A DNA stretch of 64,000 bases from Colletotrichum lupini (taxonomy: Eukaryota > Ascomycota > Sordariomycetes > Glomerellales > Glomerellaceae): positions 310,001 to 374,000 of the forward strand of contig NC_064672.1 of the NCBI RefSeq assembly GCF_023278565.1, written 5' to 3'. Shown piece by piece: positions 36,356-47,899 of this stretch. Position 1 is the first letter of the stretch; the number at the start of each line of letters is the position of its first letter. A model generated the notes under the pieces. It ran no database searches. It saw only the letters and a list, made by a program, of their open reading frames with translations, and had not been told where the DNA came from. Position numbers and translations under genes: made by a program.

Positions 36356-37042
36356 ATGAACGATAAGGGCTTTGTCGAAGATGCTGTCAGTATCAACAAT
36401 TTCTATGCGAGCAGATGAATCTGACTGGTAAAAGAGCAATTATGCCGACATTCGGAAGCAGATTGACTTTCTCCACATGCCAGCCAGCAAAGTTAGTGAT
36501 ACCATATCATTGTAATTCTAAAGACAAGGCCTAGGCTGACCTTTACACTAAAGTATCACAAAGAAGAATTAGCGATAGAAGAGCAAGAAGTTATGGACCA
36601 GCTTTACCGTGGCTGGTTGCACTACTGGAACAAGGAGTCGCGCGAAGACTACCACAATGGAATGGTGGGCGCTCGGCGATTCTATGATTTTGATGACATG
36701 CTCAGCTACGACATGTTTGGCAACACCATCCGTGGCAGCTTCAAAGAGCACTTTGACTCCATCTTTCCGTATTGGAATGACGGCAACATGGAGTTCAAGG
36801 ACATTGAAATCACGGCTCTGTCCAAAGAGTATGCCTACTCCACCATGATACAGCATACCTGGGGAACAGCTGGCGGTGTGCCATTTGACACAGCTTTTAG
36901 AAGGACGGGAATCGCGCGGAAGAACACAGAGGGGCAGTGGAAGTGGATTCACGAGCATTTGAGCTTTCCCACTGATATGGCCACCAAGGCCGCCGACTTC
37001 ACCAGCTCGCTGGATCCCTTGAAGGCAACCAAGATGAAGTAA
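36356..37042 (+). CDS. NTF2/SnoaL-like fold protein (182 aa)
   Basis: Proposed three exons, 36356-36385, 36462-36491, 36554-37042, all phase 0, 182 aa. The third exon alone is solid: from YHKEELAIEEQEVM through 149 further residues. The two 30-nt exons (MNDKGFVEDA; IDFLHMPASK) rest only on splice signals and frame. The core has the cone-shaped NTF2 layout: helices (QLYRGWLHYWNKES), then strands with DDMLSYDMFGN, MEFKDIEITAL, FRRTGIARK and QWKWIHEHLSFP, typical of SnoaL/DUF4440 polyketide-cyclase or isomerase-like proteins. Such proteins isomerise or cyclise small molecules, or have no known activity. Next to a Baeyer-Villiger enzyme a role on its product is plausible inference. Confidence 0.8.
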
Positions 37043-38482
37043 GATTGCATTGGACCACAGCTTCTTTAGACTGGTAGCGTTTGTTTGGGGTCAAGGTGCT
37101 ATGATAGGATAGGCCATCGTGAAAGCTATCTTGTTGGGATACTGGCGTGAAGCTGTGGAGGTTGGCAGGGGGTAGAGAGAGAGAGATGGCTAGCGAGAAA
37201 ATGAGCAGCGGTGGAGATCTAGAGCCTGGCAAGTTCATCCGCGATGGACCGTGATGTACCCAAATTAGTCCGCACTAAGATATCCAGATGGTGCTGTTGA
37301 ACCCACCTACTCAGATGTTGAAGTCTTCAATGATCTCCTCAAGCATTATGAAGTACACATGTATTCTCACAATGCTTCTGATATTAGCTACTTCGAACAA
37401 GCCACTACTAGCATACAGGAAGCTGAAATCATCAAAACCCAGCATCGCGCTTCGTTGACCCGTCTTGAGGCCACATATGAGGTCCTTACAGTGGGATGAA
37501 TGGTCGGCAGAACTTGCATTGGCGTAGTTGATATGCAACATAATATCCACAGGAGTGAAATGTACCATTCTCAGGCTTGAGACGTTACAAAGGTCGGCCA
37601 AAAATGGGTTTTCCAAGGCACAAGGGCGAAAAGCCAAGTCAGGCACCCACGTCTCAGTGAAGCGCGAACGTCCTTGTGTTAGTGTTGACTGACTGTTCTG
37701 CCATTCTAATCTCTAGCTGTCCATTTCATGTGAATAGCTACTGAAGTTGATGTCATGAAGGCGCTCTGTCGCGGCATGTGAGAGCCTCACCTGGTTAGAA
37801 TGGCGTCTTCTATTTAGGACATGACGTACTTATTTGTGCATTGTGTCTCGGAATTTGTTGAGGGAATCGCGATGTATTATGTGTTAGATAGCGGCCGACT
37901 GACGGGTATTCGGAGGGTTTGAGAGTGTAAGACAAGAGACCCAGGAGCGAGACACGCCTAACTCGGAACAATCACCTAGAGATCTAAGAGGCCAGGGACA
38001 CGGTTCGATCGACAGCATCTATGCGTGATATCCTGCTTTCAACAAAGTTATGAGAACAGATGCGCTAGCATATGGAGAATGCATTGGGGCTGATGTCTCA
38101 ATAGGCTGGCGGAGCTGAACGATCCAAGACATCACCAACCTGTAAAGGGTTATAAGTTGAGCGTTCCTGATGGGGCTCATCCCGAAACATATGCCCAGTT
38201 CCAGGCTCGTTGCATGAATCCCTGCAATTGGGTACCGCGTTACGCGCGGTAATAGTTTTATTCGGCCAAGGGGAAGCCAGCTGCGTTATCACAGTTCGCC
38301 GATCCACGGATTCTGAACACCCGGGCTGAGACCGATCGGCGATACGGGGCCGGGTCCGTCAAACGTCCACCGTCCGAAGGAGTTGTCCATCACCACAATC
38401 ACATGCCTTCTAGTAGGTGAGTAGTTCAGGGAGCGGTCAAGAAACTATCCTATGCTATCGGGTATTTTACTCGTGCTGGACT
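37043..38482. other. Intergenic DNA with one possible coding relic
   Basis: 1.4 kb. Apart from the fragment at 37281-37499 nothing looks coding. Should contain the promoter of the FAD oxidase in its distal part. Confidence 0.5.
37281..37499 (+). pseudogene. Possible orphan exon or gene relic (72 codons, no ATG)
   Basis: The + strand is open from 37281 to a TGA at 37497 and reads like a soluble helical protein (YPDGAVEPTYSDVEVFND, then KHYEVHMYSHNASD, then IIKTQHRASLTRLEATYE). There is no start codon, but an actaag acceptor-like site precedes it. I do not recognise the family. An overlapping minus-strand frame (37311-37646) reads less like protein. Confidence 0.25.
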
Positions 38483-38488
38483 TATAAG
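38483..38488 (+). promoter_or_regulatory. TATA-like box of the FAD oxidase gene
   Basis: TATAAG 105 bp before the chosen start codon at 38588. Position is compatible with a core promoter; unproven. Confidence 0.35.
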
Positions 38489-38587
38489 AAGCAGCCATCG
38501 TCGTCCCAATTCAACGGTCTCACCAGAACCACCTCACATATCTTTAACCTACTGCAAAAGTCAGAGCTTTTTCTAGCACATCTCATC

Positions 38588-40368
38588 ATGTCCACTTCAT
38601 ATGAAACTCAACCCTCTAGGTTAGCCAAGGTTACCAAAGGAGTGCAGTGGAACTCTTGGTCCATTGGTGCTGCTACAGTACTGGCAGGCCTGACGGCGCA
38701 GACCTACTTTGCTCCTGGGCCTGTCCACAAGCCCACCCCTTCGATCGAGTCGTGCCTGAACGACGTCTGTGCAGGAAGGTCAGATTGCGTCCAGTTTCCT
38801 AGCCAAAAGAATGCGGGAGAAGCTTCGTGGATGGCCCCTTTCAATCTCGGTCGCACAGTCACGCCCGCGGCGATCGTCAGACCCAAAGACGCCCAAGAGG
38901 TTGCCAACGTTGTAAGATGCGCAGCGAAGCATGGAGTTAAAGTCCAGGCGACGGCAGGAAGTCACGGTTGGGGGTGAGTTTGACCATTAACACAGAGATC
39001 AAGGATTCTGTTACTAACTTCAATGGCAGCAACTATGGTTCGCTATTCCCATGCCTTGTCTATTGCTGGGCGCTGAGAAAACAAAGTACACCGATTGCTA
39101 ACTGCGTTGCAAGGCCTTGGAGGCGAAGACGATGCCGTATCAGTAGATATGGAACACTTCCAATATACGCAAGATTCCAGCTCAAACAACATCATAGTTG
39201 GTGGCGGTACGAGACTAGGCCAAATCGATAAGCACCTGGGCACTTCCCAGCGAGTGATTCCTCATGGAATGTGCCCCGGCGTCGGCATCGGAGGCCACGC
39301 TACCGTTGTAAGTAATTCAAGCAGATCAAGCTCTCCCAGACGAACATTGACAAATTGTGTTCAGGGCGGGATTGGCCCAATGACCCGTATGTGGGGTACA
39401 ACCCTGGATCATGTAGTTGAAGTCGAGGTTGTCACGGCAAACTCGACAGTTGTACGCGCGAGCTCCGAGGAGAACTCGGACTTGTTCTTCGTAAGTTCCT
39501 CCCAACATTGATGCTACATGCTCCAATTACTGATATATTTCTCCAGGCTGTGAGAGGAGCTGGTGCAGGATTTGGTATCGTCACCGAATTCGTCATGAGT
39601 ACTCATCCGGCGCCATCAAATATTGTTCACCTCAGCCAAAGTCATTCGTATAGCCACCCAGCGGAGGCTGCCAATGTCCTGCATACCTGGAAATCTGTTG
39701 CCACGGACCCTGCCCTCGACAACCGCTTCAGTACAGAAATGATCTTCAGTCCGTCGGGTGCTCGCATTTCTTCTACCTGGGTCGGCTCAGAGGCAGAGCT
39801 TGAGCAGAGTGGTATTCTCAGCCGCATTCAAATCGCTGATGTCCCTATCACAACTCGTCAAGAGACCTGGGAGAATTCTCTTGCTCACCTCGCTGCCGAA
39901 GAAGCTCTCCATACGGCTTCCATCCCGAACAAGCTTTACTCGAAGAGTTTGGGCTTGAGCAGCAGTGACGTCCTTTCCAGGATAGAGATTGCCCGTATTC
40001 TTGACAGTCTGCCAGCTGAGCTCATGGAAGACAACTGGTCTATCAAGTTCCAGGCTGCTGGTGGTGCTGTTGCAGAGGTTCCCGTTGGCAGCACATCCTA
40101 TGCTCACAGAGACAAGGTCATGTTCTATCAATCATACGCCCCGGATGCTTCGAAGACGATCCGCACCATTCTTGAAAATTTTCACAGGAAGCTGATGAAC
40201 GCTCTTCCTGAGGCCACTGGTACCTACCCAGGGTTTGTGGACACGGATCTTAGGGATGCTCAGAAGTCATATTGGGGGTCCAGTCTTGCTGCTCTGGAAG
40301 ATATCAAGACACACTGGGATCCCAAGGATATTTTCCACAACCCCCAGAGCGTCTCTGCTCATACTTGA
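38588..40368 (+). CDS. FAD-linked oxidase, berberine-bridge / glucooligosaccharide-oxidase type
   Basis: Five exons: 38588-38973, 39030-39037, 39114-39307, 39365-39490, 39547-40368; 1536 nt, 511 aa. A hydrophobic stretch near residues 27-42 may be a signal anchor. The flavin-attachment region GSHGWGNYGLGGED carries His126; an 8-nt exon supplies NYG and the correct frame. Cys185 in HGMCPGVGIGGH matches the second (6-S-cysteinyl) attachment site of bicovalent members. FAD-binding continues with WGTTLDHVVEVEVV and AVRGAGAGFGIVTEF. The C-terminal BBE motif is YWGSSLAALEDIKTHWDPKDIFHNPQS. Such enzymes oxidise alcohols, sugars or aromatic/alkaloid-like substrates with O2, releasing H2O2. The start at 38588 was preferred to upstream ATGs because homologous sequence begins later. 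Confidence 0.92.
39030..39037 (+). other. 8-nt micro-exon (exon 2 of the FAD oxidase)
   Basis: caactatg between a gtgagt...ggcag intron (38974-39029) and a gttcgc...gctaactgcgttgcaag intron (39038-39113). It contributes Asn-Tyr plus parts of two Gly codons. Skipping it shifts the frame of everything downstream. Confidence 0.7.
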
Positions 40369-43300
40369 AAGCCCAAATTATTACTTGCTTTGAGTACCTA
40401 TAACGGTCACAGGGGTGTTGCATGCTCGGGATTTATTTCACTTTGGGAGGTAATCTTCATAGCTACATATATTAGCAGTCCTGAAACGACTACTAGCTAT
40501 TCGAATGGGCAACAAAACCAGCATCTATAACCAGTCTTATTACCTTATGACTATTGTGACTATACGTAAAAGCCATGGTCTGACACAATTGAGTTTGACA
40601 TGTTCTCATTCTAAAGGTACTTGTCGTGGAACTTTGTGAGATCGCCTCGGCAGCAAGGGGAACGTGAAGCTATTCGCAAGTTGATGCGTACTCCTTCGAA
40701 ACCAATATGCCAGGATTGCCTGGGCAATGATCATTGCTGCCAACACTTTTGCCACCATATTTCACGGCGTATGTATTCCAAACATCAACTTCATCCTTGT
40801 GAGCCTTCGGCACAGTGCCGAACGTATCCTTGTCCATGCGAATCACCTCGAAAGACTCTCTTGCAATCAAAAGGTCCGGTTTGACAACCTCTGGGCCTGT
40901 TGATTCCCAACGCCACGGCTGGGCAATCCGGACGACGGGAAGACGATCCCTACTCCAGAGGCTGAGCCTCCCAAAAAGGGCGACCTTGGCGTCCCATTGC
41001 ACGTGCAATTCTCATAACGGTTTCCTGTCAACCAACCGTCAAGCTAGCATTGCAGGCCGAAAGGTTGGCTTTGACCATCGGCGGGCCGGAGCCCATACCT
41101 CGGGCTTGGGCCACTAACACGGCAAGAAAGTCTAGAAGCCAGGTCTATCCATAGCTAGTGGCTAATTTGATATCAATATCAGACTTGAACTATGGGTGTC
41201 AGATGAGGTCAACACCATAACTGACCGGGGCTATTGCACAAGGTGAACCCATGGCCACAGTGAACACGTCCTTTCGTATCACCTAGCGGAAGTGATTAAC
41301 CGGCGTGCAGGGTAAGCGTCAAATGCCATGCGCGGCAAAGGTGCATCTAAGCGACAGACCAGGGACGGGAAGTATCGTGTCCCGGCCGAAGCCACCGACT
41401 CTCATGTTCACAGTGTAACGCATAATCGCGGAAAGTCTTTCGCGGCATCGGGTCCAGACCCCGACATTGGCGAGATGGGCGTCAACATCAAGGTGGTTGG
41501 GGCCTGCGGCAGGCAAACCGCCCGCGCGCGGGGGAGGAGAGCGGGGGGTGTTGAAAGAAATAAGACGCAAATATCAAAAGAACCCGGCCTTTCGGTGGCC
41601 AAGGCCGCAGAGTCTGGGTCGAACTAGCTAGGTAGGCAGATGAGGGTTGACAGATGTCCCGTGCGATGCATGCTCGCAACTGGATCGGCGCCATGAATGC
41701 CACCGAAATGAACAGGTCTTTTCCCACGGCTCTGGGGTTGTTCCCCTGAAAGCTTCATGTCACCATCTGCTGATGTTTGGACTGTGCCAAGTAACGTCTT
41801 GCCCCTCCCATCTATTACATACATGTCAATGACCATCTTAGAGAAGCGGCCTGTCTTTTCGAAAGGACCACTATGGAGCCAAGGGCAGAGTTTGCCGTCG
41901 CGCCGTAAGGCCCGTTGGGAATCGGCCCTGCTTCTAGCGTAATGTTTCAAGCCTCGGAATCGCAGTCCCGGCAAGGCCCTACCAACTTCCCCAGGCACCC
42001 CAGTCGTCTCGATCCGCACACACCCATGACGATCCGGCGGCGGTATCCAGCACCAGTCTAACTGCCAGTTGGGGTAAATGGGAAAGTGGGCGAGCGGGGG
42101 ATAGGGGAGGTGAGGGGTTACATAGTATGAATGGCACATCAGTCTTGAGGTGTCTGAGCGACCGCTGATGCGAGACGGGAAAGAGAAGCAAGGCGTCGGG
42201 AATAACGATGATGGAGGACGGTATAGTTGCGGTGAATATAGCCGTATGAAGGGTAAGGGCAGTTGGGTATTGTCCTCATATGGAACGAGGGAGGTCAGGA
42301 TCGGGGCTGGACAACCCCAATCTGGAGCTTTCCGCCACTCCTCCGCCAATATAGGTGATCATCCTGCCGTCTGACGGTCGCCTACTACCTGATCCGATCA
42401 TTGCCCAGTTCTCGTGCAGATGCCGCCTTCAGCGAGCTGTCCACCATTAAAGAAATTTCTGTTCTCCAGCCACTCCCACCGTAGGGTGCGTTGTGAAATC
42501 CTTAGTACGGTGCGGCCTGGAGGCGAGGCGAGCCCGCCCGTTGCGGGATCACTAGGGGAGTGAGCCAACAGTCTGGCGCCCGTCTGCACCGTCTGGGGTT
42601 AGCTGATGGATAGCTTACCAACTTGCATATGCTTATCTCTGCATGTCGCTAAAGCATTCCGGCTGTGATGCCTGTTCATTGCCGTTGCAAGAGGTGCCAC
42701 CTTGTGCCTACATATTGCCGTGAGGACTTTTGGTCTAGGTCAAGTCGTATGTACCATATACATCTGGTGCCCCGGCGGTAGTGTGTATGCAGCTTGAAAA
42801 TGACTGTGGAGGCTGGCTGGTCAGACGAGGAACCCATGTCTGGCTTGCATCGGACAATGGCATCAGGGCGATCATCTGGATGATGCCGAGCATAGAATAT
42901 GTAGGATCTCGTCGCGTAATAGAGTAGCCAGGGGTTCAAGGCCAGAAAGACGAAAAAAAGCAAATATTCGTACGATGGAGAGACCGATGATGAACGGCGC
43001 CAGGGGCTTGGCGGGCGAGCCCGAACGAGGCCTACCAAATGCCTCGTAGATTCTGTTAGATTGTTCTACCCGCCAGCCATGCTAGCCATGAGCATACTTC
43101 AGTGAAGTTCGGTCTTGGCTCGGGAGTGCCAGCAAAGTCAATTGAGCTCAGACCAGGGGATCGGAACGTCTCTGAAAGGCTGAAGGAGTATTTTCGTATC
43201 TACGGATGGAGATGCGAGGTCTGTGTTGCGGGCGTGGGCGAAGGGCGTGGGCGAATCGTAAAGCAGGGCGCCGTTGTCGAGTTACGGCGTACGGCCCGAA

Positions 43301-44821
43301 CGTGCGAGAATCAGAACAAGCATAACCAGCTCCTAGGAGGTGCAGCGAACGAGCGCACCGTTCGTCAAAGCTGAGTTTCTCCAGCCCTGCCGGCGGAAAA
43401 CTTGAGACTGTCGCATCTGCCCGCGATGCGGTTAAAAAGTGCCATCTGGTATCGAGACGCTTGGAGATGGGACGAAACTCATGTAGCCCCCAAGATCGAC
43501 ATCCACAAAGGCAGGACATAGGCTTCAATCATCTTGAGTAGCAGGGAGCGGTGGGCGTTCGACGAGTTGCCGAAAAGCAGCTTAATTTGGCAATTATCTC
43601 CTCCCAAGATGTCCAGTTTGGAAATCTCTGAGCCTAATTGAGTATTCGTCAAATGCCGGATTACCAATCCGGACATCTGTCCGCTCGGGATGGCCGAATT
43701 GGAAAACCTCCGACGGCAGACAAGTTTTCTAACCACCGGAGGCCAAAAAGTGTCTATACGAGTTGCGAGGACCCCGAACGCTTTTTCGCTGAGTTCCTGG
43801 ATCTTTTCCGAAGTTCTTTGGCATGGGATGCTTGTTGAGACCTTAAACCGACTGCAATCTTCCTTCCGGTGGGAGAGTTCCGAATGTAGCTCAGCCCAGG
43901 CACCGTTGATGTGGGGTTTCAAGGCCGAGGAAGTCCGGTCCATCGCCGGGTTCTCTCGCTTGAAATTCCGACCTTTCGCGTGTCACACTATGCGATTTGC
44001 TCAAACTTTTTCTCTCTATGACGGCTAAAGATTCTCGCTCCAAATGGAATGTGGCTGGAGTCCCGAACGCGATGGGTGCTGTGCCAACATTGGACATTTC
44101 GGAATACCTAATATCCGGAACTGCTGGATTAACTTTCCCGCGGCTATTTTTGAGGCTCTTTGAGAGAACTCTCTATTGCAATTCCGGCCGGCAAAACTCT
44201 TCCGCAATGGTCTGTGTCGTCGTAACATGCCATGTGTGATCGTCCGGCTTGTAGCATCCAGGTCCATGCGCTTCTTGTATGAATCATTACCTGTGCTTTT
44301 TGAATGCCACCTAAGATCTAGAGGTTGATCGGGTAGTTGCACAATGCACCTCAACCAGGTGATGGAGAAAAGGATTTGATTGACTACAATATGATCTTTG
44401 AGGGCCTCTTGGCATCGCTGATATGTCTAAATGTTTGACTTTAGGCAAAATTGATAGATGCAGATGTGTATTTTGACCTACCTAAAGTGCTCTTTGGGTA
44501 AGGTAGGCCGTCAAAAGAGTGGCCAGACGCCTTGGCCATGTTCCTGTCTATCAGTAGGGCTCGGCAGAAATTGAGTGCGCATAATGCGATATCACCAATA
44601 CCGAACATGATGGCATCGCACAATCATTCGTAGTTCCTCTTTCTGCGAAATACCTAGTCAACGTGAAGTTAAGTCTGCTAAATGTTACATCAGCCGTGCT
44701 AATCGTAAACAAGGGTGCTGGATATACCCTCCAAATTCAAGCTGCTGGAAATTGGCAAGTTCTCGAACCCAAAAACACCCAAGGTTCCATAAATGGTCTG
44801 AAGTGTGTCGAACAGTGTTTC
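40369..44821. other. Gene-free stretch of normal composition before the copia insertion
   Basis: About 4.4 kb. Several medium frames exist on both strands (for example 40670-41008 minus, 112 aa; 41624-42349 minus, 241 aa; 43479-43943 minus, 154 aa), but none shows a known motif and they overlap frames in other registers. They are Pro/Arg/Ser-rich as expected of chance frames. I call no gene. It may contain decayed genes or non-coding transcripts. Confidence 0.45.
44817..44821. repeat. Target duplication (left) of copia element 2, gtttc
   Basis: gtttc precedes the left LTR and is repeated exactly at 51737-51741 after the right LTR. Confidence 0.92.
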
Positions 44822-45046
44822 TGTTGGATTACGAGGCAGAAAAGGGGCCCTATTAGGTAGTTAGGTAGGGGTGGTAGGTAGGCAGTCTGGGCCCGTGCAG
44901 ACGGACCCTTCCACCTACCTATACCCACTAAGGGACCGCGGGCTCTGCCCACGATCTTCCCCTCCTATATACACGCAATAGACCTATATTAACTTATTAA
45001 CCTAGTCGTAACTAAAAGGTCTAACCTATTTACGTATATACTAATA
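44822..45046 (+). repeat. Left LTR of copia element 2 (225 bp)
   Basis: Begins tgttggatt and ends ctaata, the RIP form of ccaaca. The intact pair tgttgg...ccaaca is the expected TG...CA inverted end. The outer ~165 bp keep normal CpA/TpG content; the inner ~60 bp are RIP-mutated. Confidence 0.92.
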
Positions 45047-47899
45047 CTAATTAGTAATTAAATTATATATATATTTTTACTATAGGTTAATAAGGATATA
45101 ACTATAGAAAAAATAGCCTCGACTTACCTTGTTAGCTATTCTAACTTATTAACTTAGTTCTATTTATTTAATTAATAATAAGTAGTCTAGTCTATACTAC
45201 CTTAGCTCTCTTTTATTACCGCTAGTTAACGATTAATTAATTAGTTATAGGTTATTAAGAGCGCGCTCTATTATATACGATCTCTTTTATTAAAACTATT
45301 ATTATAAAAGGATTAACTACTTTATTATTATTATTAACCTTACCTTTATTATTAATATTATCTCCGCTAGCCTTATTACTATTACTAACTTCCCTCTAAT
45401 TAAACTACTTATAAAAAAATCTATTTTAAATATATTATAGCTAAGCGCTATTTTAAATTAGTAATAAATAAGAAGAGATTAATTACTAAGAAATTAATTT
45501 AATAATCGCTAATATACTAGTACTTAGTAATAGTAAGACTTTTAGAATTATAAATACGTTAATAATAAATCTCTTATTAATAGCAAAGTATTCTAAGATA
45601 TTAAGGAAAAAAAAAGATCTTAATAATAATAGTAATAGGGATCTATTTTATATTATTAACAAATCCACTTCTTTTTAACTTAATAAAAGCTCCGAGACTA
45701 AACTAATAAAATAAAATATAAAAAGTATTAAAAAGAATTACTAATTAGTAGCTAACGGAATCCTCTATTTATTATTAAAAGTACGGTTATAAAAGACCTT
45801 TCTTCCCTTTTTATAACCTTTTATTAACCTTAGTAACCTTTTATTTATATACCTTGTTAAAAGAGTAGAATTTTCTAATTAATAATAATAGCCCGCTTAT
45901 TATTATTAAAACGATTACTATAACCGACCTATTATTTCTTTTAACCTAACTAACGTTATATTATAATTATAATATAATAATTATATCCTATAGTAATCTT
46001 CTACTATATAACTTATTTTATAAATATATTATAATAACCGCTAGCCTTAATAATAAATAAAAAGGGTCTAATAATTAGTTAATATTACCTCTAGCTTACT
46101 TATACTCTTAAATTATAGAACTATACCTAATTCTAATTCGTTAATAAGACTACGTTAACTTAACTTAATAAGGCTTATTTAATATTATACCCGCTCTTAT
46201 AAATAATAAAAAGCTTAATATTTTTATTTTTTATATAAGAAGATATTATTATTAAGACGGCCTAACGGGCGAGGAGCTATAAAAGGACTTTAAAACCGAC
46301 TTTTAAAGCTAAGAGATAGGGGACTTCTTAAGAATAAAAAGTATAATTTTTAAAAAGCTAAGAGACTTTTTTATAAATAATAGTATTAATTTAACGATTA
46401 GAAATTATAATTAAATAGTAAAAAAGATTATTAGCGCCCTTAATACTTAATACTTTTTTACTTAGATTTCTAAGGAGATCATAGCCTATTATAGTTATAT
46501 TAAATATTTTAATATATTATATTACGATTTTTATTTCTTTTATTTACTATTCTTATAGCTAATAAATACTAACGATTTTATTTAGTAAGCTAGAGAAATA
46601 ATAAGAAAATCCGTATAACCCTAACTTACTTAATTTTAATAATTAAGATTCCGACCTTAACCTCGCTATTAACTAACTAACTTACTACTTTTTTAAAAAA
46701 AAAAAAAAAAAGAACTAAAGAATAAAGTTATTATTACCTAATAACAAAATCTACCCTATTAAATACTATACTTTAATATAAAAACTAAAAACGATATTAT
46801 ACTTAATACTTATTAATTAATTAACCTCGCTAAGCTCTATAATAATAAAAATAAGTATAATAATAAAAAGTACGATATTTTTAGTAAGAAGCTTTAAATC
46901 TTTAAAGTATTATATTAATAAGTAGGAATTAGCGGACGATACTATTCTAATACTTTCCTAAATATATTTAAAAAAAGGGTATTAACCTTTCACTTTAACT
47001 AACTTAGTAGTGCCTCTAACCCGGTTAGTTTTAATATAATATACTAAAGGACCTAAGAATATTTCGAGCCGCTTACGAGCTATTAAAACTACCTCGCTAA
47101 GCTCTATAACCTCTATTAATACTTTATAGTTCGTAAAAACCTAAATAAGTCGAACTAATAGATTTTATAAGTACTAATTAACTATATTATAATCCTTTAC
47201 GAAGTACTAGCTACTTAGAGATCTATTTTTAATATAAGTAACTAACTCCTCTATTACGTAAGTAGTATATTAGAATATAAACTTATTATACTTAACCCAG
47301 TACTTATATTTATTAATATTTATTACTAACTTAGTACTTCGATTAATACTATAAAAAGAGAGCGTAACCGTAATAAGTAATAGTAATATTTCTAAAATAA
47401 TACTTATAATAAAGAGGTCCTTATTACTTATTAAACTAACCGTACTTATAGTAGCTTTAATAAAGAGACCTAATTTAATAAGCGGAATTAATACGGCCGC
47501 GGTATTATTAATAAAAAGTATTTTATTTATTATAAAACCGGCTATTAATTAACTAAGTACTTAGAAAAAGAGCAACGTTAAGTATATAAAAAGTATAAAA
47601 ATAATAAGAAAAGAAATAAAAGATTTATACTGAGCTTATACTTATAATTCTTTATTTTTTATAAGGGAACCGCCCTTATTAATAACGATAATAATAATAA
47701 TACTATAATCTAATACTTTAATAACCTCGATTTTAACTATAAGAATAACTACGAGAACGAAGTCTAGATCTTAATAATATACTTTATAACTATTATTAAT
47801 AATAGAACCCTTATAAATATCCTCGCTATCTAAGTAATAAAATATAGCCTTATTAGTACTACTTTTATTAATAAGTTAAGTAAGCTTACGGAACTAGTA

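Noticed and set aside
41624..42349. 241-aa minus-strand frame
   Set aside because: Pro/Ser/Arg-rich without motif or homologue I know; antisense frames equally open.
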